64,000 bases of DNA from Alphaproteobacteria bacterium (GCA_017307375.1 JAFKFH010000006.1:434001-498000), one strand, 5' to 3'. Positions 17,057 to 27,011 are shown, counted from the stretch's first letter. Program-made: numbers and translations. The notes: generated by a model not told the origin, from the letters alone.

Positions 17057-18541
17057 ATGACGGGAGCAACTTCGAGTCGGGTCGGCACGGTCGACAACGT
17101 GCCGCGCCTCCTGGCCGGCCTGTCGTTGCTTCATCTGCTTATCTGGACCGCGGTGCCGACGCTCGTTACCACGAATGCTCCGTTCGAGGTCGTGCGGGCG
17201 GTTGCCTACGGCCATGAGTGGCAGATGGGGTATCGCACGGGCCCGCCGCTCGTCCCTTGGTTGCTGGAAGGGATCGTCGAACTGGCCGGAACCCGTCTCT
17301 GGCCATTTTTCCTCTCGGCCCAGCTCTGTCTCGTTTTCACGTTCGTGATCGTCTGGAAGCTCGCGCGCCGTTTCTGCGGGCCGTGGGGGGCATTCGCGGC
17401 GGTTCTCGCCGTGGAGGGTGTCTATTTCGCCTCGAACGCCTCGCCGGAACTCAATCCGAGCGTGGTCCAGATGCCGCTTGCGGCGCTGTTCGGCTGGCGG
17501 CTGCATGGCGCGCTGGTCGGCAAGCGGATGATCGATTGGATAATTGTCGGTCTCAGTCTCGGCCTGGGCCTTTGGGCGAGTTACTCGATGGCCGCCTATG
17601 TCGCCGTCCTGGCGGTCGTTCCATGGTTTTCGCGATGGCGCGGTCTGTCCTGGGCCGGCGTCGGGCTCGCGACGGCAGTGGCGGCGGCGCTGATCCTGCC
17701 GCATGTCGCATGGCTTGCCGATGGCGGCCTGGACCAGATTGTCGGTCGTGTCGGCGAGCATCGCCATCCGATCGGGGGCCAGGCCGGTGTCGGGGGGATC
17801 GCGCTGCCGATCCTGGGACGGCTTCTGGCGACGTTGCCGTTCTGGCTCATCGCGGCGACCCTGCTGGCATGGCACCGGCATGGGATAGCGATCGAACGAT
17901 CATCCGAGGTGAGCGATGCAGACCGCAATGTCGCGCTGGCCTTGGCGATCTGCCCGGTCGTCGCTCTCGTCGTCTTTGTCGGAATCACCGGCCGCGGGTT
18001 CGATCGCATGCTCGACGGCGGGATCTGGTGCTTCATGGGCCTCGCCATTGTCATCGGCTGGCGGCCCGTGATCTCGGCCGAGCGGGTGAGGTGGTTCGGC
18101 CTGAGCTGGGCCTTCGTGTTCCTCCTGCCCGTCTTTTCGTTCACGATGACGCATACCGTCGGCCTGCTCCTGTCCAAGCGGGAACTGAAGGCTCACTTTC
18201 CCGGCGCCCTGGTGGCCCGGACGGTCACGGACGAGTGGCGGCGCCTGAGCGGACGTCCTCTGCGCTATGTCGTCGGGTCAGGCTGGCTCGCGGGCAATGT
18301 CGGCCTCTATTCCCCCGATCGGCCCACCGTTTTCGTCAGGGCCGATCCGCGACGGAACCCGTGGGTCGATCTGCACGACCTGGCCGAGGACGGTGCGGTG
18401 CTGATCTGGAGCGTCGAGAAGGATGGTGCCGACATCCCCGAGGAGTTGAGCCGGGTGTTTCCCGCGGCGGTCCGTCAGCCGGTCATCGAGGTGCATGTTC
18501 TGAGCCGCCGCTATGAAATCGGCTGGGCCATGGCCAGATAG
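17057..18541 (+). CDS. Polytopic glycosyltransferase (GT39/ArnT-like, GT-C fold)
   Basis: A 494-residue protein with about ten hydrophobic helices. I chose the ATG at 17057 because GGGGA lies just upstream; a start at 17024 is possible. The first periplasmic loop has paired acidic and aromatic residues after helix 1 (NAPFEVVRAVAYGHEW then YRTGPPLVPWLLEG), as in the family where an acidic residue is catalytic. GT39/ArnT-like enzymes transfer sugars from polyprenyl-phosphate carriers onto lipids or proteins on the periplasmic side. The acceptor is unknown. It faces the convergent histidine kinase gene 5 bases away. Confidence 0.75.
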   Translation: MTGATSSRVGTVDNVPRLLAGLSLLHLLIWTAVPTLVTTNAPFEVVRAVAYGHEWQMGYRTGPPLVPWLLEGIVELAGTRLWPFFLSAQLCLVFTFVIVWKLARRFCGPWGAFAAVLAVEGVYFASNASPELNPSVVQMPLAALFGWRLHGALVGKRMIDWIIVGLSLGLGLWASYSMAAYVAVLAVVPWFSRWRGLSWAGVGLATAVAAALILPHVAWLADGGLDQIVGRVGEHRHPIGGQAGVGGIALPILGRLLATLPFWLIAATLLAWHRHGIAIERSSEVSDADRNVALALAICPVVALVVFVGITGRGFDRMLDGGIWCFMGLAIVIGWRPVISAERVRWFGLSWAFVFLLPVFSFTMTHTVGLLLSKRELKAHFPGALVARTVTDEWRRLSGRPLRYVVGSGWLAGNVGLYSPDRPTVFVRADPRRNPWVDLHDLAEDGAVLIWSVEKDGADIPEELSRVFPAAVRQPVIEVHVLSRRYEIGWAMAR

Positions 18542-18546
18542 CTGTC

Positions 18547-19686
18547 TTAATGCCCGAGTTCGCGGAAAGCCGGCGCGCCCGGCCGCAAGCTGCCATTCCT
18601 ACGCTCGGACGAAAGCTGGCGCGGAAACTGGAGTTCGAAAACCGCTCCATGGGGTACGACGGCGCCGGCGACGACGGTGCCGCCATGTGCCTGGGCGATC
18701 GCCCGCACCACAGCGAGTCCGAGACCGGTGCCGCCACTTTCGCGCGACCGGGAATCGTCGGCGCGCCAGAATGGCTCGAATGCCTGGGCAATGGCCTGTG
18801 CCGTCATTCCCGGGCCGGTATCGCTGACGCGCAGCACGGCATGGTCGCGGGTGTCGCGGGTCTCGATCCGCAGCTTTCCGGGTGCGGCATGCCGGCGCGC
18901 ATTGTCCAGAAGCGCCATCAGCGCTTGCCGGATACGCGCGCCGTCGCCATCGATTTCGACGCTGGGCAGGTCCGGCTCGACCGACAATCCCGCGGCTTCG
19001 AGATCGGGGCGCGCGATCCGGATTACCGTCGCGGCCTCGCGGGCCAGATCGATCGCCTCGAGCCGTAGCTCGAGGCGACCGCTCTGCGCCAGCGACAGGA
19101 TCTTGAGATCGTCGACGATCCGGCCAAGGCTTTCGACCTGGCCGACCAGACCCTGCAGCGAGGCCTTGTCGGGAACGAATACGCCGTCGACGAATCCCTG
19201 GAGCTGGCCACGCAAGATAGTCAGCGGCGTTCGCAGTTCGTGGGCGATGGCGGCGTGCCAGGTCTTCATTTCGATATCGACGCGGCTCAGTTGCGTCGCC
19301 ATCGCGTTGAAATCTTCGACGAGCTGGCGGGTCTCCTCGAAGATCAGGCCGTCCGGCACGGCACGCGCAGCGAGGTCGCCGGTCGCGATCCGCCGCGCGG
19401 CCGAGGCGACCTGGTCGAGCGGCCGGATCAGCCGGCGCGCAAATCGCGTGGCCGCGACCATCGCCACGCTCAGGCCGAGCGACCATAAGATCAGGAAGGC
19501 CACCCATTCGCTTCGCGTCGGCCATGCCGAGTCTGGCATAGCCTCGAATTCTTCCGGCGGGTAGAGGTTGAGAAAGACGAAGCCATAGAACACGATCATG
19601 CCGGCGATCATGGTGGCGAGGGCGAGGCCCGTTACCGCCACCATCGAGACGACGAGTTGTCGGTTCAGACCGCCGGCCGGGATCAA
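18547..19686 (-). CDS. Sensor histidine kinase (BaeS-like)
   Basis: The 379-residue membrane kinase has two N-terminal helices (about residues 10-38 and 62-80) flanking a very short periplasmic loop. A HAMP linker (RRLIRPLDQVASAARRI) and the kinase core follow: H box AHELRTPLTIL with the phospho-His, N box MALLDNARRHA, G1 DTGPGM and G2 GGTGLGLAVV. The short external loop suggests it senses a signal in or at the membrane. Its start overlaps the stop of the response regulator by 4 bases (ATGA), so the pair is one operon. Envelope-stress kinases of this type often control efflux; the exporter genes upstream are plausible but unproven targets. Confidence 0.93.
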   Translation of the reverse strand: MIPAGGLNRQLVVSMVAVTGLALATMIAGMIVFYGFVFLNLYPPEEFEAMPDSAWPTRSEWVAFLILWSLGLSVAMVAATRFARRLIRPLDQVASAARRIATGDLAARAVPDGLIFEETRQLVEDFNAMATQLSRVDIEMKTWHAAIAHELRTPLTILRGQLQGFVDGVFVPDKASLQGLVGQVESLGRIVDDLKILSLAQSGRLELRLEAIDLAREAATVIRIARPDLEAAGLSVEPDLPSVEIDGDGARIRQALMALLDNARRHAAPGKLRIETRDTRDHAVLRVSDTGPGMTAQAIAQAFEPFWRADDSRSRESGGTGLGLAVVRAIAQAHGGTVVAGAVVPHGAVFELQFPRQLSSERRNGSLRPGAPAFRELGH

Positions 19687-20372
19687 GGCACCTGCACCAG
19701 ACGGTAGCCGATACCGCGAACACCTTCGAAGAAGCCTTCTGCGCCGGCCGCGTGCAGCTTGCGCCTGATGTTGCTGGCATGGGTATCGATCGTGCGCTCC
19801 AGCGTGTTGCCTTCGGGCAGGCAGGCATCGATCAGTTCGGCCCGGGTAAACGCCCTGCTGGGCGTACGGGCCATGTGGACCAGAATTCGAAACTCGGTCG
19901 CCGTCAGATCCAGGCGCGTGCGGCCGCCAGGGCTTTCAACAGCTGCCGCGTGGGCCTGCGGATCGATCTCCAGCGGACCGACGCGCAGCAAGGCGTCGCC
20001 GGTGCGACCCTGACTCCGGCGCAACACGGCCTTCACCCTGGCGACCACCTCGAGCGGGTTGAACGGCTTGGTCACGTAGTCGTCGGCGCCGATCCGTAGG
20101 GCCGAAAGCTTGTCCAGATCCTCGTCGAGCGCCGTTACCATGATCACCGGCGTGTCGCCGCGGCGACGGATCGCAGCCAGTACCTCGTAGCCATCGGCCT
20201 TGGGCATTTTGACGTCGAGAATGACGATGTCCGGTCGAAGGCTCTGATGCAGGTCGAGGGCGACCTGGCCGTTCTCGGCGCGGACCGTGCGCAAGCCTTC
20301 CCGTTCAAGATAGGCGACCAAGATTCGCGCTACCTCTGCTTCGTCGTCCGCTATAAGCGCTAGCGCGCTCAT
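19683..20372 (-). CDS. OmpR-family response regulator
   Basis: A 229-residue regulator with an N-terminal receiver domain and a C-terminal winged helix. The acidic pocket is IADDEAE, the phosphoacceptor Asp sits in IVILDVKMPKADG, and the conserved Lys is in YVTKPFNP. The DNA-binding part includes LDLTATEFRILVHMA and the C-terminal GVRGIGYRLV wing. The start at 20372 is set by an AGGAGGG ribosome site; a longer frame to 20441 lacks support. It is the first gene of the operon with the kinase. Confidence 0.94.
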   Translation of the reverse strand: MSALALIADDEAEVARILVAYLEREGLRTVRAENGQVALDLHQSLRPDIVILDVKMPKADGYEVLAAIRRRGDTPVIMVTALDEDLDKLSALRIGADDYVTKPFNPLEVVARVKAVLRRSQGRTGDALLRVGPLEIDPQAHAAAVESPGGRTRLDLTATEFRILVHMARTPSRAFTRAELIDACLPEGNTLERTIDTHASNIRRKLHAAGAEGFFEGVRGIGYRLVQVP

Positions 20373-20770
20373 ATCGCCCTCCTGAATACCAAAACGACGC
20401 CTGTCTAAGGCCGAATTGTGGGCGTTGTGTGGGGAATGCATCGACGCCCGGTGGCCTCGGCGGCCGGATGCGCTCCTATCGACAGCGCGCAGCCCGTCAA
20501 GTCAAGGTTGCACAACCTAGGGATGTATAATGGGCTGACTAATTGCGAGGGTTCGCCAATCAGATCAGTTGACCTATCGCAAAGGCGCGGTTTGCAGAGA
20601 CATTGCAGACGGATCGTCGATGAAGTGTCGACGTGCCGCTTCGCGTATTGACCTGGTTTCTCCATATAAGAATTCCTTCTTATCGGCCGGCGTAGCTGGC
20701 TGCCGCCTTCCGCGCGGACCCCGGCGGGATCCTCGGCGGGGGCGGCGATCCTTCAGAAGGAGATTCAGTC
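20373..20770. promoter_or_regulatory. Divergent intergenic region between regulator and flagellin
   Basis: Nearly 400 bases, long for this window. It must hold promoters for the response regulator (leftward) and the flagellin (rightward). A perfect TATAAT lies at 20526-20531 in the flagellin direction, but no good -35 is at the right distance (TTGCAC is only 12 bases away). I found no sigma-54 or sigma-28 consensus in the flagellin direction. A strong AAGGAG ribosome site at 20757-20762 serves the flagellin. Confidence 0.4.
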
Positions 20771-21700
20771 ATGTCGGATATCAGTCTTACGGCAGCCTCG
20801 CGCTCGTCCCTGATCTCACTGCAGCAGACCGCCGAACTATCGGCGCGTACGCAGGGCCGCCTGACCTCGGGCAAGAAGGTCAATACCGTTCTGGACAATG
20901 CGGTCGCATTCTTTCAGGCGCAGGGCCTCAGCAATCGGGCTGCCGACCTCACGAGTCGGAAGGATACGATCGACCAGGGGCTCAGCACGCTGCAGTCGAC
21001 CTTGCGCGGTGTTCAGAGTGTGCAGAACTTCCTCAAATCCATGAAGGGTCTGGTTCAGGCTGCCCAGTCGCAGAACCAGTCCCAGCGTTCTGCGACGACG
21101 ACGTCGATCCGTGAAATCGGCCGTCAGATCAATCAGCTCTTGAAGGACTCGTCCTACAACGGTCTGAACATTCTGACCTCGACCGCAGCCAAGCTCTCGG
21201 TTCAGTTTTCCGAGCGTACCGCCGCCGTGCTGAACGTTCGTGGTTTCGACCTCGACTCGACCGCCGCCGCCCAGGCCCGCGCAATCTTCACCGACGCCGC
21301 GGCGTTCAACTCGGCGGGTTCGTTCATCTTCTCGAACATTGCGACGTTTGCGAACGGTTCGGGGCTGTCCAACATCGCCGGTTCGACCGCCGCCCAGTCG
21401 CTGGCGTCGGTTGCGGGCTCGCGCTTCCAGGCCATCCTTTCGCGCCTCGACCGTGCGATCACCCAGATCCAGAACCTGGGCTCGCAGCTCGGCGTCCAGG
21501 TCTCGATCCTGCAGACCCGCGCGGACTTCACGACCAACTACGCCAACGATCTCAAGACGGGCTCCGACAAGTTGACGCTTGCCGACCTGAACGAGGAAGG
21601 CGCCAACCTGGTCGCGCTGAACACCCGCCAGTCGCTGAGCATCCAGTCGCTGTCGGTGGCCGGTCAGCAGCAGAACGCCGTGCTTCAGCTGCTGAGGTAA
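20771..21700 (+). CDS. Flagellin
   Basis: A 309-residue flagellin with the conserved N-terminal helices (SLISLQQTAELSARTQGRL, then LDNAVAFFQAQGLSNRA and DTIDQGLSTLQS) and C-terminal helix (LNEEGANLVALNTRQSLS...AVLQLLR). The middle is very short, so the outer D2/D3 domains are absent, as in many alphaproteobacterial flagellins. The polymer is exported through the flagellar type III apparatus and forms the filament. No other flagellar genes, flaF/flbT regulators or secretion genes are in the window. The coding region is noticeably AT-richer than its neighbours, consistent with a highly expressed gene. Confidence 0.93.
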   Translation: MSDISLTAASRSSLISLQQTAELSARTQGRLTSGKKVNTVLDNAVAFFQAQGLSNRAADLTSRKDTIDQGLSTLQSTLRGVQSVQNFLKSMKGLVQAAQSQNQSQRSATTTSIREIGRQINQLLKDSSYNGLNILTSTAAKLSVQFSERTAAVLNVRGFDLDSTAAAQARAIFTDAAAFNSAGSFIFSNIATFANGSGLSNIAGSTAAQSLASVAGSRFQAILSRLDRAITQIQNLGSQLGVQVSILQTRADFTTNYANDLKTGSDKLTLADLNEEGANLVALNTRQSLSIQSLSVAGQQQNAVLQLLR

Positions 21701-21716
21701 GGCGAGCGGGCGGCGC

Positions 21717-21773
21717 GGGCGAAGGCCGGGTTTGCGATGCCTTCGCCCGAGGCGCTGTTGTCGCGCGGTTTTT
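21717..21773 (+). terminator. Hairpin after flagellin, possible terminator
   Basis: A perfect 10-bp stem GGGCGAAGGC / GCCTTCGCCC (21717-21726 and 21739-21748, 12-base loop) begins 17 bases after the flagellin stop. A T5 run (21769-21773) lies 20 bases beyond the stem, farther than usual for an intrinsic terminator. It could still act as a terminator or as an mRNA-stabilising hairpin. Confidence 0.4.
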
Positions 21774-21800
21774 CCCTTTCGATCGGAATCGTGATGCCGC

Positions 21801-22535
21801 ATGAGGGTTGAAGACCTGCTCGTCATCGCCGAGTTGGCGGACTGGCGCCAGGCCAGAAGGCGCCCGCGGCTCTGGTGGCGTGCCGACGGAGCCCGGCTGG
21901 AGGGAGCATGGCTTGCCCGGGCGCTTGCCCTGTCGCGCGGCTCGGCGATTCCGTTGAGTTTGGCGTCGGCGCTGGCGGAGCCCGATCGCAGATTCGCCGA
22001 TCTGGTGAATTCGCAGCCGCAGGTACGCTTGCTCTACCTCGATGCCACCTTGAACGGTCATCCGCCGATTGCGAACGCCGCCCGGTCGGCCAATGCGTTC
22101 GATCGCTTTCTACCGGTCGCCGTCAGTGGCCGGCACCGCCTCGATGCCGGTCTTGTCAGGGTGATGTCGACGGCCGGGTTTTGCGCCGTTTCGGGTTTCG
22201 GTGCATTGCGGTCGACGGCCGTGCTGCCGCGTCTCGACGTGCATCTGGCTCTCACGGAAAATCCCGATCATCCGCGCTTTCGTGGACGCCGGCATGTGCT
22301 TGGACGTCTGGGGGCGCTGCTGGGCGAACGGCGCCGCGCCGGCCAGTGGGAGGAGCCGATCGGATTGTTGAGCCAACAAGCCGTGCCGAGCGATGCCGCC
22401 TGGCGGTTCCTGGCGTGGTTTTTCCAATGGAAGCCGCTTCGCGACAATGTCGACTGGGTCGATATCAGCGATATCCTGCCCCGTCCCGATCACGGCTCGC
22501 CGTCCTCGCTGCGCCGGCCGGCGAACAGGGCGTGA
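21801..22535 (+). CDS. Hypothetical protein, 244 residues
   Basis: I do not recognise this protein. It begins MRVEDLLVIAELADWRQARR and is rich in Arg, Leu and Trp, with no signal peptide or membrane helix, so it is probably cytoplasmic. Notable segments are RLLYLDATLNGHPP and the late WRFLAWFFQWKPLRDNVDW. It is 100 bases downstream of flagellin in the same orientation, which might suggest a filament-related role, but the hairpin between them argues for separate transcription. Its 3' end overlaps the convergent LysR gene by 46 bases. Confidence 0.55.
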   Translation: MRVEDLLVIAELADWRQARRRPRLWWRADGARLEGAWLARALALSRGSAIPLSLASALAEPDRRFADLVNSQPQVRLLYLDATLNGHPPIANAARSANAFDRFLPVAVSGRHRLDAGLVRVMSTAGFCAVSGFGALRSTAVLPRLDVHLALTENPDHPRFRGRRHVLGRLGALLGERRRAGQWEEPIGLLSQQAVPSDAAWRFLAWFFQWKPLRDNVDWVDISDILPRPDHGSPSSLRRPANRA

Positions 22536-23410
22536 TCCTCGGCGAACAGACCGACGATCTCGTCGAAGACCAGCCTGATACGCGGAGACTGGCGCAGGTC
22601 GCGGTGGACCACGGCCCAGGCGTCGAAATGATAGCCGACCTCGGTGGTCAGCACCCGGACCAGCCCCGGATCGGGGTCGGCAAGGAAGCAGGAGGTCATG
22701 CCCAGCCCATAACCCTGGCGCAGCGCCTGGAGTTGGGCGAGCAGCGAGTTCGACCGGAAGGCGTAGCGCCCCTGGGCCAGGCGCTCGACATGCGGTGCCT
22801 GCGGCAACCGGTCGCCGGTCTCGGTGAAACCGACCATCTCGTGGCTGTCCAGGTCGGCCAGCGATGTCGGCACGCCGCGCCGGGCGAGATAGCTGGACGC
22901 GGCATAGAGGCCCTGGGCCACCGGCCCGAGCTTCTTGACCACGTAGTCGCCCGCCGTCATCCGGAACAGCCGTAACGCGATGTCGGCCTCGCGCCGGCTC
23001 AGATCCGCCGCCTGGTTGGAGACCGTGACCGTCAGGACGATCTCCGGGTGGCGCCGGCGGAAATCGGCAAGCCTGGCGGTCAGCCATTGGCTGCCGATGC
23101 CTTCGGTCGCCGCGATCCGTACCTCGCCCGGCAGGTCGGACGCACCGGCCGACAGGCGGCGCTCGACCGCCAGTGCCGCCTCAGCCATGCCGCGCACGGC
23201 GTCGAGGATCGCCTCGCCGGCCGGCGTCGGCACCATGCCGCGCGGCATTCGGGCAAACAGCTTGCGGCCCAGCGCCTGTTCCAGGCTCTGGATCTGGCGG
23301 CCGATGGTGGGCTGGCTCGAATTCAGCCGCCGGGCGGCTTCCGACAGGCTGCCGCATTCGGCGACGGCGAGAAAGACGCGGTAGGAAGACCAGTCGATCA
23401 TGATATTCAT
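22490..23410 (-). CDS. LysR-family transcriptional regulator
   Basis: A 306-residue regulator with an N-terminal LysR helix-turn-helix (FLAVAECGSLSEAARRLNSS and QPTIGRQIQSLEQALG) and a C-terminal ligand-binding domain of the periplasmic-binding-protein type. Start candidates are MNIMIDW at 23410 or MIDW at 23401; both keep the domain whole. It is divergent from the PaaI-type thioesterase gene about 100 bases away, the usual position for a LysR target. The ligand cannot be inferred. Confidence 0.92.
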   Translation of the reverse strand: MNIMIDWSSYRVFLAVAECGSLSEAARRLNSSQPTIGRQIQSLEQALGRKLFARMPRGMVPTPAGEAILDAVRGMAEAALAVERRLSAGASDLPGEVRIAATEGIGSQWLTARLADFRRRHPEIVLTVTVSNQAADLSRREADIALRLFRMTAGDYVVKKLGPVAQGLYAASSYLARRGVPTSLADLDSHEMVGFTETGDRLPQAPHVERLAQGRYAFRSNSLLAQLQALRQGYGLGMTSCFLADPDPGLVRVLTTEVGYHFDAWAVVHRDLRQSPRIRLVFDEIVGLFAEDHALFAGRRSEDGEP

Positions 23411-23507
23411 CAACGTATATGACGCATGCGAAATTAGCCAGTCGCGCATGGACGGTCACGATGCCATCGTTACAGGATGATCATCATTCAAAAAACATGA
23501 GCCGGCC

Positions 23508-24029
23508 ATGAACGACACTTCCGCCCCGCCTCGCACCCGCACCTACAGCTGGGCCGATCCCAAGGTCGACATGGCCGCGTTGATGGCGATGTCGGGGCTG
23601 GACCAGTTGCGCGCGCGCATGACCGGCGGGGCACGGCCGCCGATCGCCGACACGCTGGATTTCGATCTCGTCGAACTCGAGCATGGGCGGGTGCTGTTCG
23701 CCGGCCGGCCGGCCGAATATCTCTACAATCCGATCGGCACCGTCCATGGCGGCTACGCCGCGACCCTGCTCGATTCCGCGCTGGGCTGCGCCGTGCATAC
23801 GACGCTGAAGCCCGGCTTCGCCTATACGACCGTCGAACTGAAGGTGAATTACGTCCGGGCCCTGCGTGCCGATACCGGGCCGATCCATTGCGAGGGCCGG
23901 GTCATCCATGTCGGCGGGCGCATTGCGACGGCCGAGGCCCGGGTCACCAGCCCCGACGGCACCAGGCTCTATGCCCATGGCACCACGACCTGCCTGGTGT
24001 TCGCCGCCAACGAGGGCAAGGGGGCTTGA
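23508..24029 (+). CDS. PaaI-family hotdog thioesterase
   Basis: A 173-residue hotdog-fold protein. The family signature is NPIGTVHGGYAATLLDSALG, containing the HGG motif and the acidic residue that places the catalytic carboxylate. VELKVNYVRALRADTG marks the central strand. PaaI-like enzymes hydrolyse acyl-CoA thioesters, often aromatic ones, in the cytoplasm. The divergent LysR gene is its probable regulator. The glutathione reductase gene begins 95 bases downstream on the same strand and may be transcribed separately. Confidence 0.88.
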   Translation: MNDTSAPPRTRTYSWADPKVDMAALMAMSGLDQLRARMTGGARPPIADTLDFDLVELEHGRVLFAGRPAEYLYNPIGTVHGGYAATLLDSALGCAVHTTLKPGFAYTTVELKVNYVRALRADTGPIHCEGRVIHVGGRIATAEARVTSPDGTRLYAHGTTTCLVFAANEGKGA

Positions 24030-24124
24030 CCCGCGGGGCGGCCACACCGACCTGAGGTTGCGTGCCCGCGGCGGTTCGACCACAATCCGCCCGCTTCGGC
24101 GCAAGAGTCAGGTAGGAGACGGCG

Positions 24125-25501
24125 ATGAGCGAGTTTGATTTCGACCTGTTCGTGATCGGCGGCGGGTCCGGCGGGGTGCGGGCGGCGCGGATCGCGGCCG
24201 GCTACGGCGCCCGGGTCGCCATCGCCGAGGAGTATCGCTACGGCGGGACTTGCGTGATCCGCGGCTGCGTGCCCAAGAAGCTGCTGGTCTACGCATCGGA
24301 ATATGCCGAGGCGTTTCACGACGCGGCCGGCTTCGGCTGGACCGTCGGCGAATCCACCTTCGACTGGCCGACGCTGATCGCCAACAAGGACAAGGAGATC
24401 GGCCGGCTGGAAGGCATCTACCGCCGGCTGCTGACCAATGCCGGGGTGACGCCGCTCGACGGGCGTGCGACCTTGGTCGACCCGCATACCATTGCCGTTG
24501 GCGACAAGCGCTACACCGCCAAGACCATTCTGATCGCGACCGGCGCCCGCCCGGTCCTGCCGGACGTTCCCGGCGCCGAGCATTGCATCTCGTCGAACGA
24601 AGCCTTCCATCTGGAATCCTTCCCCAAGCGCGTCGTCGTGCTCGGCGGCGGCTATATCGCCTGCGAGTTCGCCGGGATCTTCAACGGGCTGGGGGCGAAG
24701 ACCACCCAGATTTATCGCGGGGCCCAGATTTTGCGCGGCTTCGACGACGACCTGCGCGACCACCTCGCCGCCGAAATGGTCAAGAAGGGCATCGACCTCA
24801 AGGTCAATATCGGCCTTTCCACCATCGAGAAGCGGGCTGACGGGCTGGCCGTCAAGCTCGCCGATGGCAGCGAGGTCGTCGCCGACGTGGTGATGGCCGC
24901 CACCGGCCGCAGCCCCAACACCGCCGATCTCGGCCTGCCCGAGGCCGGCGTGGCCCTGGTTGCCGGCGGCGCGGTCAAGGTCGATGCGTGGTCGCAAACC
25001 ACCGTTCCGCATATCTATGCGGTCGGCGACGTCACCAACCGCTTGAACCTGACCCCGGTGGCGATCCGCGAGGGCCATGCCTTCGCCGACACGGTTTTCG
25101 GCAACAAGCCGACGATGTTCACCCACGAGAATGTCGCCAGCGCCGTGTTCTCGCAGCCGAACCTGGCGACGGTCGGTCTATCCGAGGCGGCGGCACGCCT
25201 GACCTACCCGTCGGTCGACGTCTACCGCACCGCCTTTACCCCGATGAAGTTCACCCTGGCCGGACGGCCGGAAAAGACGCTGATGAAGCTGGTGGTCGAC
25301 GCAGCCACCGGCCGGGTGATCGGCTGCCACATGATCGGGCCGGACGCCGGCGAGATCATCCAGGGCCTGGCGATCGCACTGAAGGCCGGGGCGACCAAGG
25401 CCGATTTCGATGCCACTGTCGGCATTCATCCAACGGCGGCCGAGGAATTCGTCACCTTGCGCGAAAAGCTGCCGCCGCCGGCGGCCCGGGCGGCCGAGTA
25501 G
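24125..25501 (+). CDS. gor: Glutathione-disulfide reductase
   Basis: A 458-residue FAD- and NADPH-dependent disulfide reductase. The N-terminal FAD site is IGGGSGGVRAARIA, the redox disulfide is GGTCVIRGCVPKK, the NAD(P) domain includes VVLGGGYIACEFAG, and the C-terminal dimer part holds the His-Glu pair in HPTAAEEFVT. The CVIRGC spacing and the G-rich GYIACEFA site are typical of GR rather than of lipoamide dehydrogenase. It regenerates reduced glutathione in the cytoplasm. A GGAGA site precedes the ATG. Confidence 0.94.
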   Translation: MSEFDFDLFVIGGGSGGVRAARIAAGYGARVAIAEEYRYGGTCVIRGCVPKKLLVYASEYAEAFHDAAGFGWTVGESTFDWPTLIANKDKEIGRLEGIYRRLLTNAGVTPLDGRATLVDPHTIAVGDKRYTAKTILIATGARPVLPDVPGAEHCISSNEAFHLESFPKRVVVLGGGYIACEFAGIFNGLGAKTTQIYRGAQILRGFDDDLRDHLAAEMVKKGIDLKVNIGLSTIEKRADGLAVKLADGSEVVADVVMAATGRSPNTADLGLPEAGVALVAGGAVKVDAWSQTTVPHIYAVGDVTNRLNLTPVAIREGHAFADTVFGNKPTMFTHENVASAVFSQPNLATVGLSEAAARLTYPSVDVYRTAFTPMKFTLAGRPEKTLMKLVVDAATGRVIGCHMIGPDAGEIIQGLAIALKAGATKADFDATVGIHPTAAEEFVTLREKLPPPAARAAE

Positions 25502-25615
25502 GTTCGGCCATCGGACAGCACACCCGGATACTGCAGGACGGTACGGCGGGCTGGCGCGGCCCGCCGGAACGGCCTATAGCTGTTAGCCTTGGACGTTGAA
25601 GTGAGGCCCCGTGTC

Positions 25616-27001
25616 ATGAATGCGCTTAACTGGTCACCGCAGAGCTGGCGTTCCCGCCCGATCCAGCAGGTGCCGGATTATCCCGACCAGGATGCCCTGG
25701 CGGCGGTCGAAGGCCAGTTGCGCAAGCTGCCCCCCCTGATCTATGCCGGCGAGGCCCGTTCGCTGAAGGCGCAGCTCGCCCGCGTGGCCGAGCGCAAGGC
25801 CTTCCTGATGCAGGGCGGCGACTGCGCCGAGAGCTTTGCCGAACTTGGCGCCGACAATATCCGCGACACCCTGCGCGTCATGCTGCAGATGGCAGTCGTG
25901 CTGACCTTCGGCGGCGCGATGCCGGTGGTCAAGCTGGCGCGCATGGCCGGCCAGTTCGCCAAGCCGCGTTCGGCCCCGACGGAGAAGCGCGGCGACGTCG
26001 AATTGCCGAGCTATCGCGGCGACATCGTCAACGGCATGGAATTCACCGCCGAAGCCCGGTTGCCGGACCCCGAGCGCCAGATCCGCGCCTACACCCAGTC
26101 GGCCGCGACGCTGAACCTGCTGCGCGCCTTCACCCAGGGCGGCTATGCCGATATCCATCGCATTCGCGGCTGGATGCTCGGTTTCGTCAACAAGAGCCCG
26201 CAGTCCGATCGCTTCCTCGACCTGGCCAACCGGATCGACGAGAGCCTGCGCTTCATGGAAGCCTGCGGCCTGACCCCGGAAAAGACGCCGGAACTGCGCA
26301 CCACCGACCTCTACACCAGCCACGAGGCGCTGTTGCTCGGCTACGAGCAGGCGATGACCCGGGTGGATTCGACCTCGGGCGACTGGTACTCGACCTCGGG
26401 CCATCTGTTGTGGATCGGCGACCGCACCCGCCAGCTCGACGGCGCGCATGTCGAATACATGCGTGGCATTGCCAACCCGATCGGGTTGAAATGCGGGCCG
26501 AGCCTCAAGCCCGACGATCTGGTGCGGCTGATCGACGCGCTGAATCCGAAGAACGAGCCGGGCCGCCTGACGCTCTACAGCCGCATGGGCGCCGACAAGG
26601 TCGACCAGCATCTGCCGGCCCTGATCCGGGCGGTCGAGCGCGAAGGGCGCAAGGTCGTCTGGTCCTGCGATCCGATGCACGGCAACACCCTGACCTCGTC
26701 GACCGGCTACAAGACCCGGCCGTTCGACCGGGTGATGCGCGAAGTGCGCCAGTTCTTCGAGGTGCACGCGGCCGAAGGCACCTATGCCGGGGGCGTGCAC
26801 CTGGAGATGACCGGCCAGGACGTCACCGAATGCCTCGGCGGCGCCCAGGCGATCGGCGAAGGCGACCTGTCCGACCGCTACCACACCCATTGCGACCCGC
26901 GGCTCAACGCCCAGCAGTCGCTGGAGCTCGCCTTCATGATCGCCGAGATGCTGAAGGAGGGCCGTGGCCGTGCGCACCTCGAGCTCGCCCAGGCCGGTTG
27001 A
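25616..27001 (+). CDS. Class II 3-deoxy-D-arabino-heptulosonate-7-phosphate synthase
   Basis: A 461-residue AroA-II type enzyme joining phosphoenolpyruvate and erythrose-4-phosphate in the first step of the shikimate pathway. I start at [11 protein letters not shown], the usual start of the family. Conserved blocks seen are [12 protein letters not shown] (metal-site Cys), [36 protein letters not shown] (metal-binding His) and [15 protein letters not shown]. Class II enzymes are plant-like and actinobacterial but also common in alphaproteobacteria. The stop is 10 bases before the next gene, so the two may be co-transcribed. Confidence 0.95.
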   Translation: MNALNWSPQSWRSRPIQQVPDYPDQDALAAVEGQLRKLPPLIYAGEARSLKAQLARVAERKAFLMQGGDCAESFAELGADNIRDTLRVMLQMAVVLTFGGAMPVVKLARMAGQFAKPRSAPTEKRGDVELPSYRGDIVNGMEFTAEARLPDPERQIRAYTQSAATLNLLRAFTQGGYADIHRIRGWMLGFVNKSPQSDRFLDLANRIDESLRFMEACGLTPEKTPELRTTDLYTSHEALLLGYEQAMTRVDSTSGDWYSTSGHLLWIGDRTRQLDGAHVEYMRGIANPIGLKCGPSLKPDDLVRLIDALNPKNEPGRLTLYSRMGADKVDQHLPALIRAVEREGRKVVWSCDPMHGNTLTSSTGYKTRPFDRVMREVRQFFEVHAAEGTYAGGVHLEMTGQDVTECLGGAQAIGEGDLSDRYHTHCDPRLNAQQSLELAFMIAEMLKEGRGRAHLELAQAG

Positions 27002-27011
27002 GCGCGACACC

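Noticed and set aside
20526-20531. TATAAT as a full flagellin promoter
   Set aside because: The nearest TTGCAC is only 12 bases away, too close for a sigma-70 promoter; kept only as a note on the region.
20690-20700. GCCGATAA-like sigma-28 box near the flagellin
   Set aside because: It is on the wrong strand for the flagellin and lacks a matching -35.
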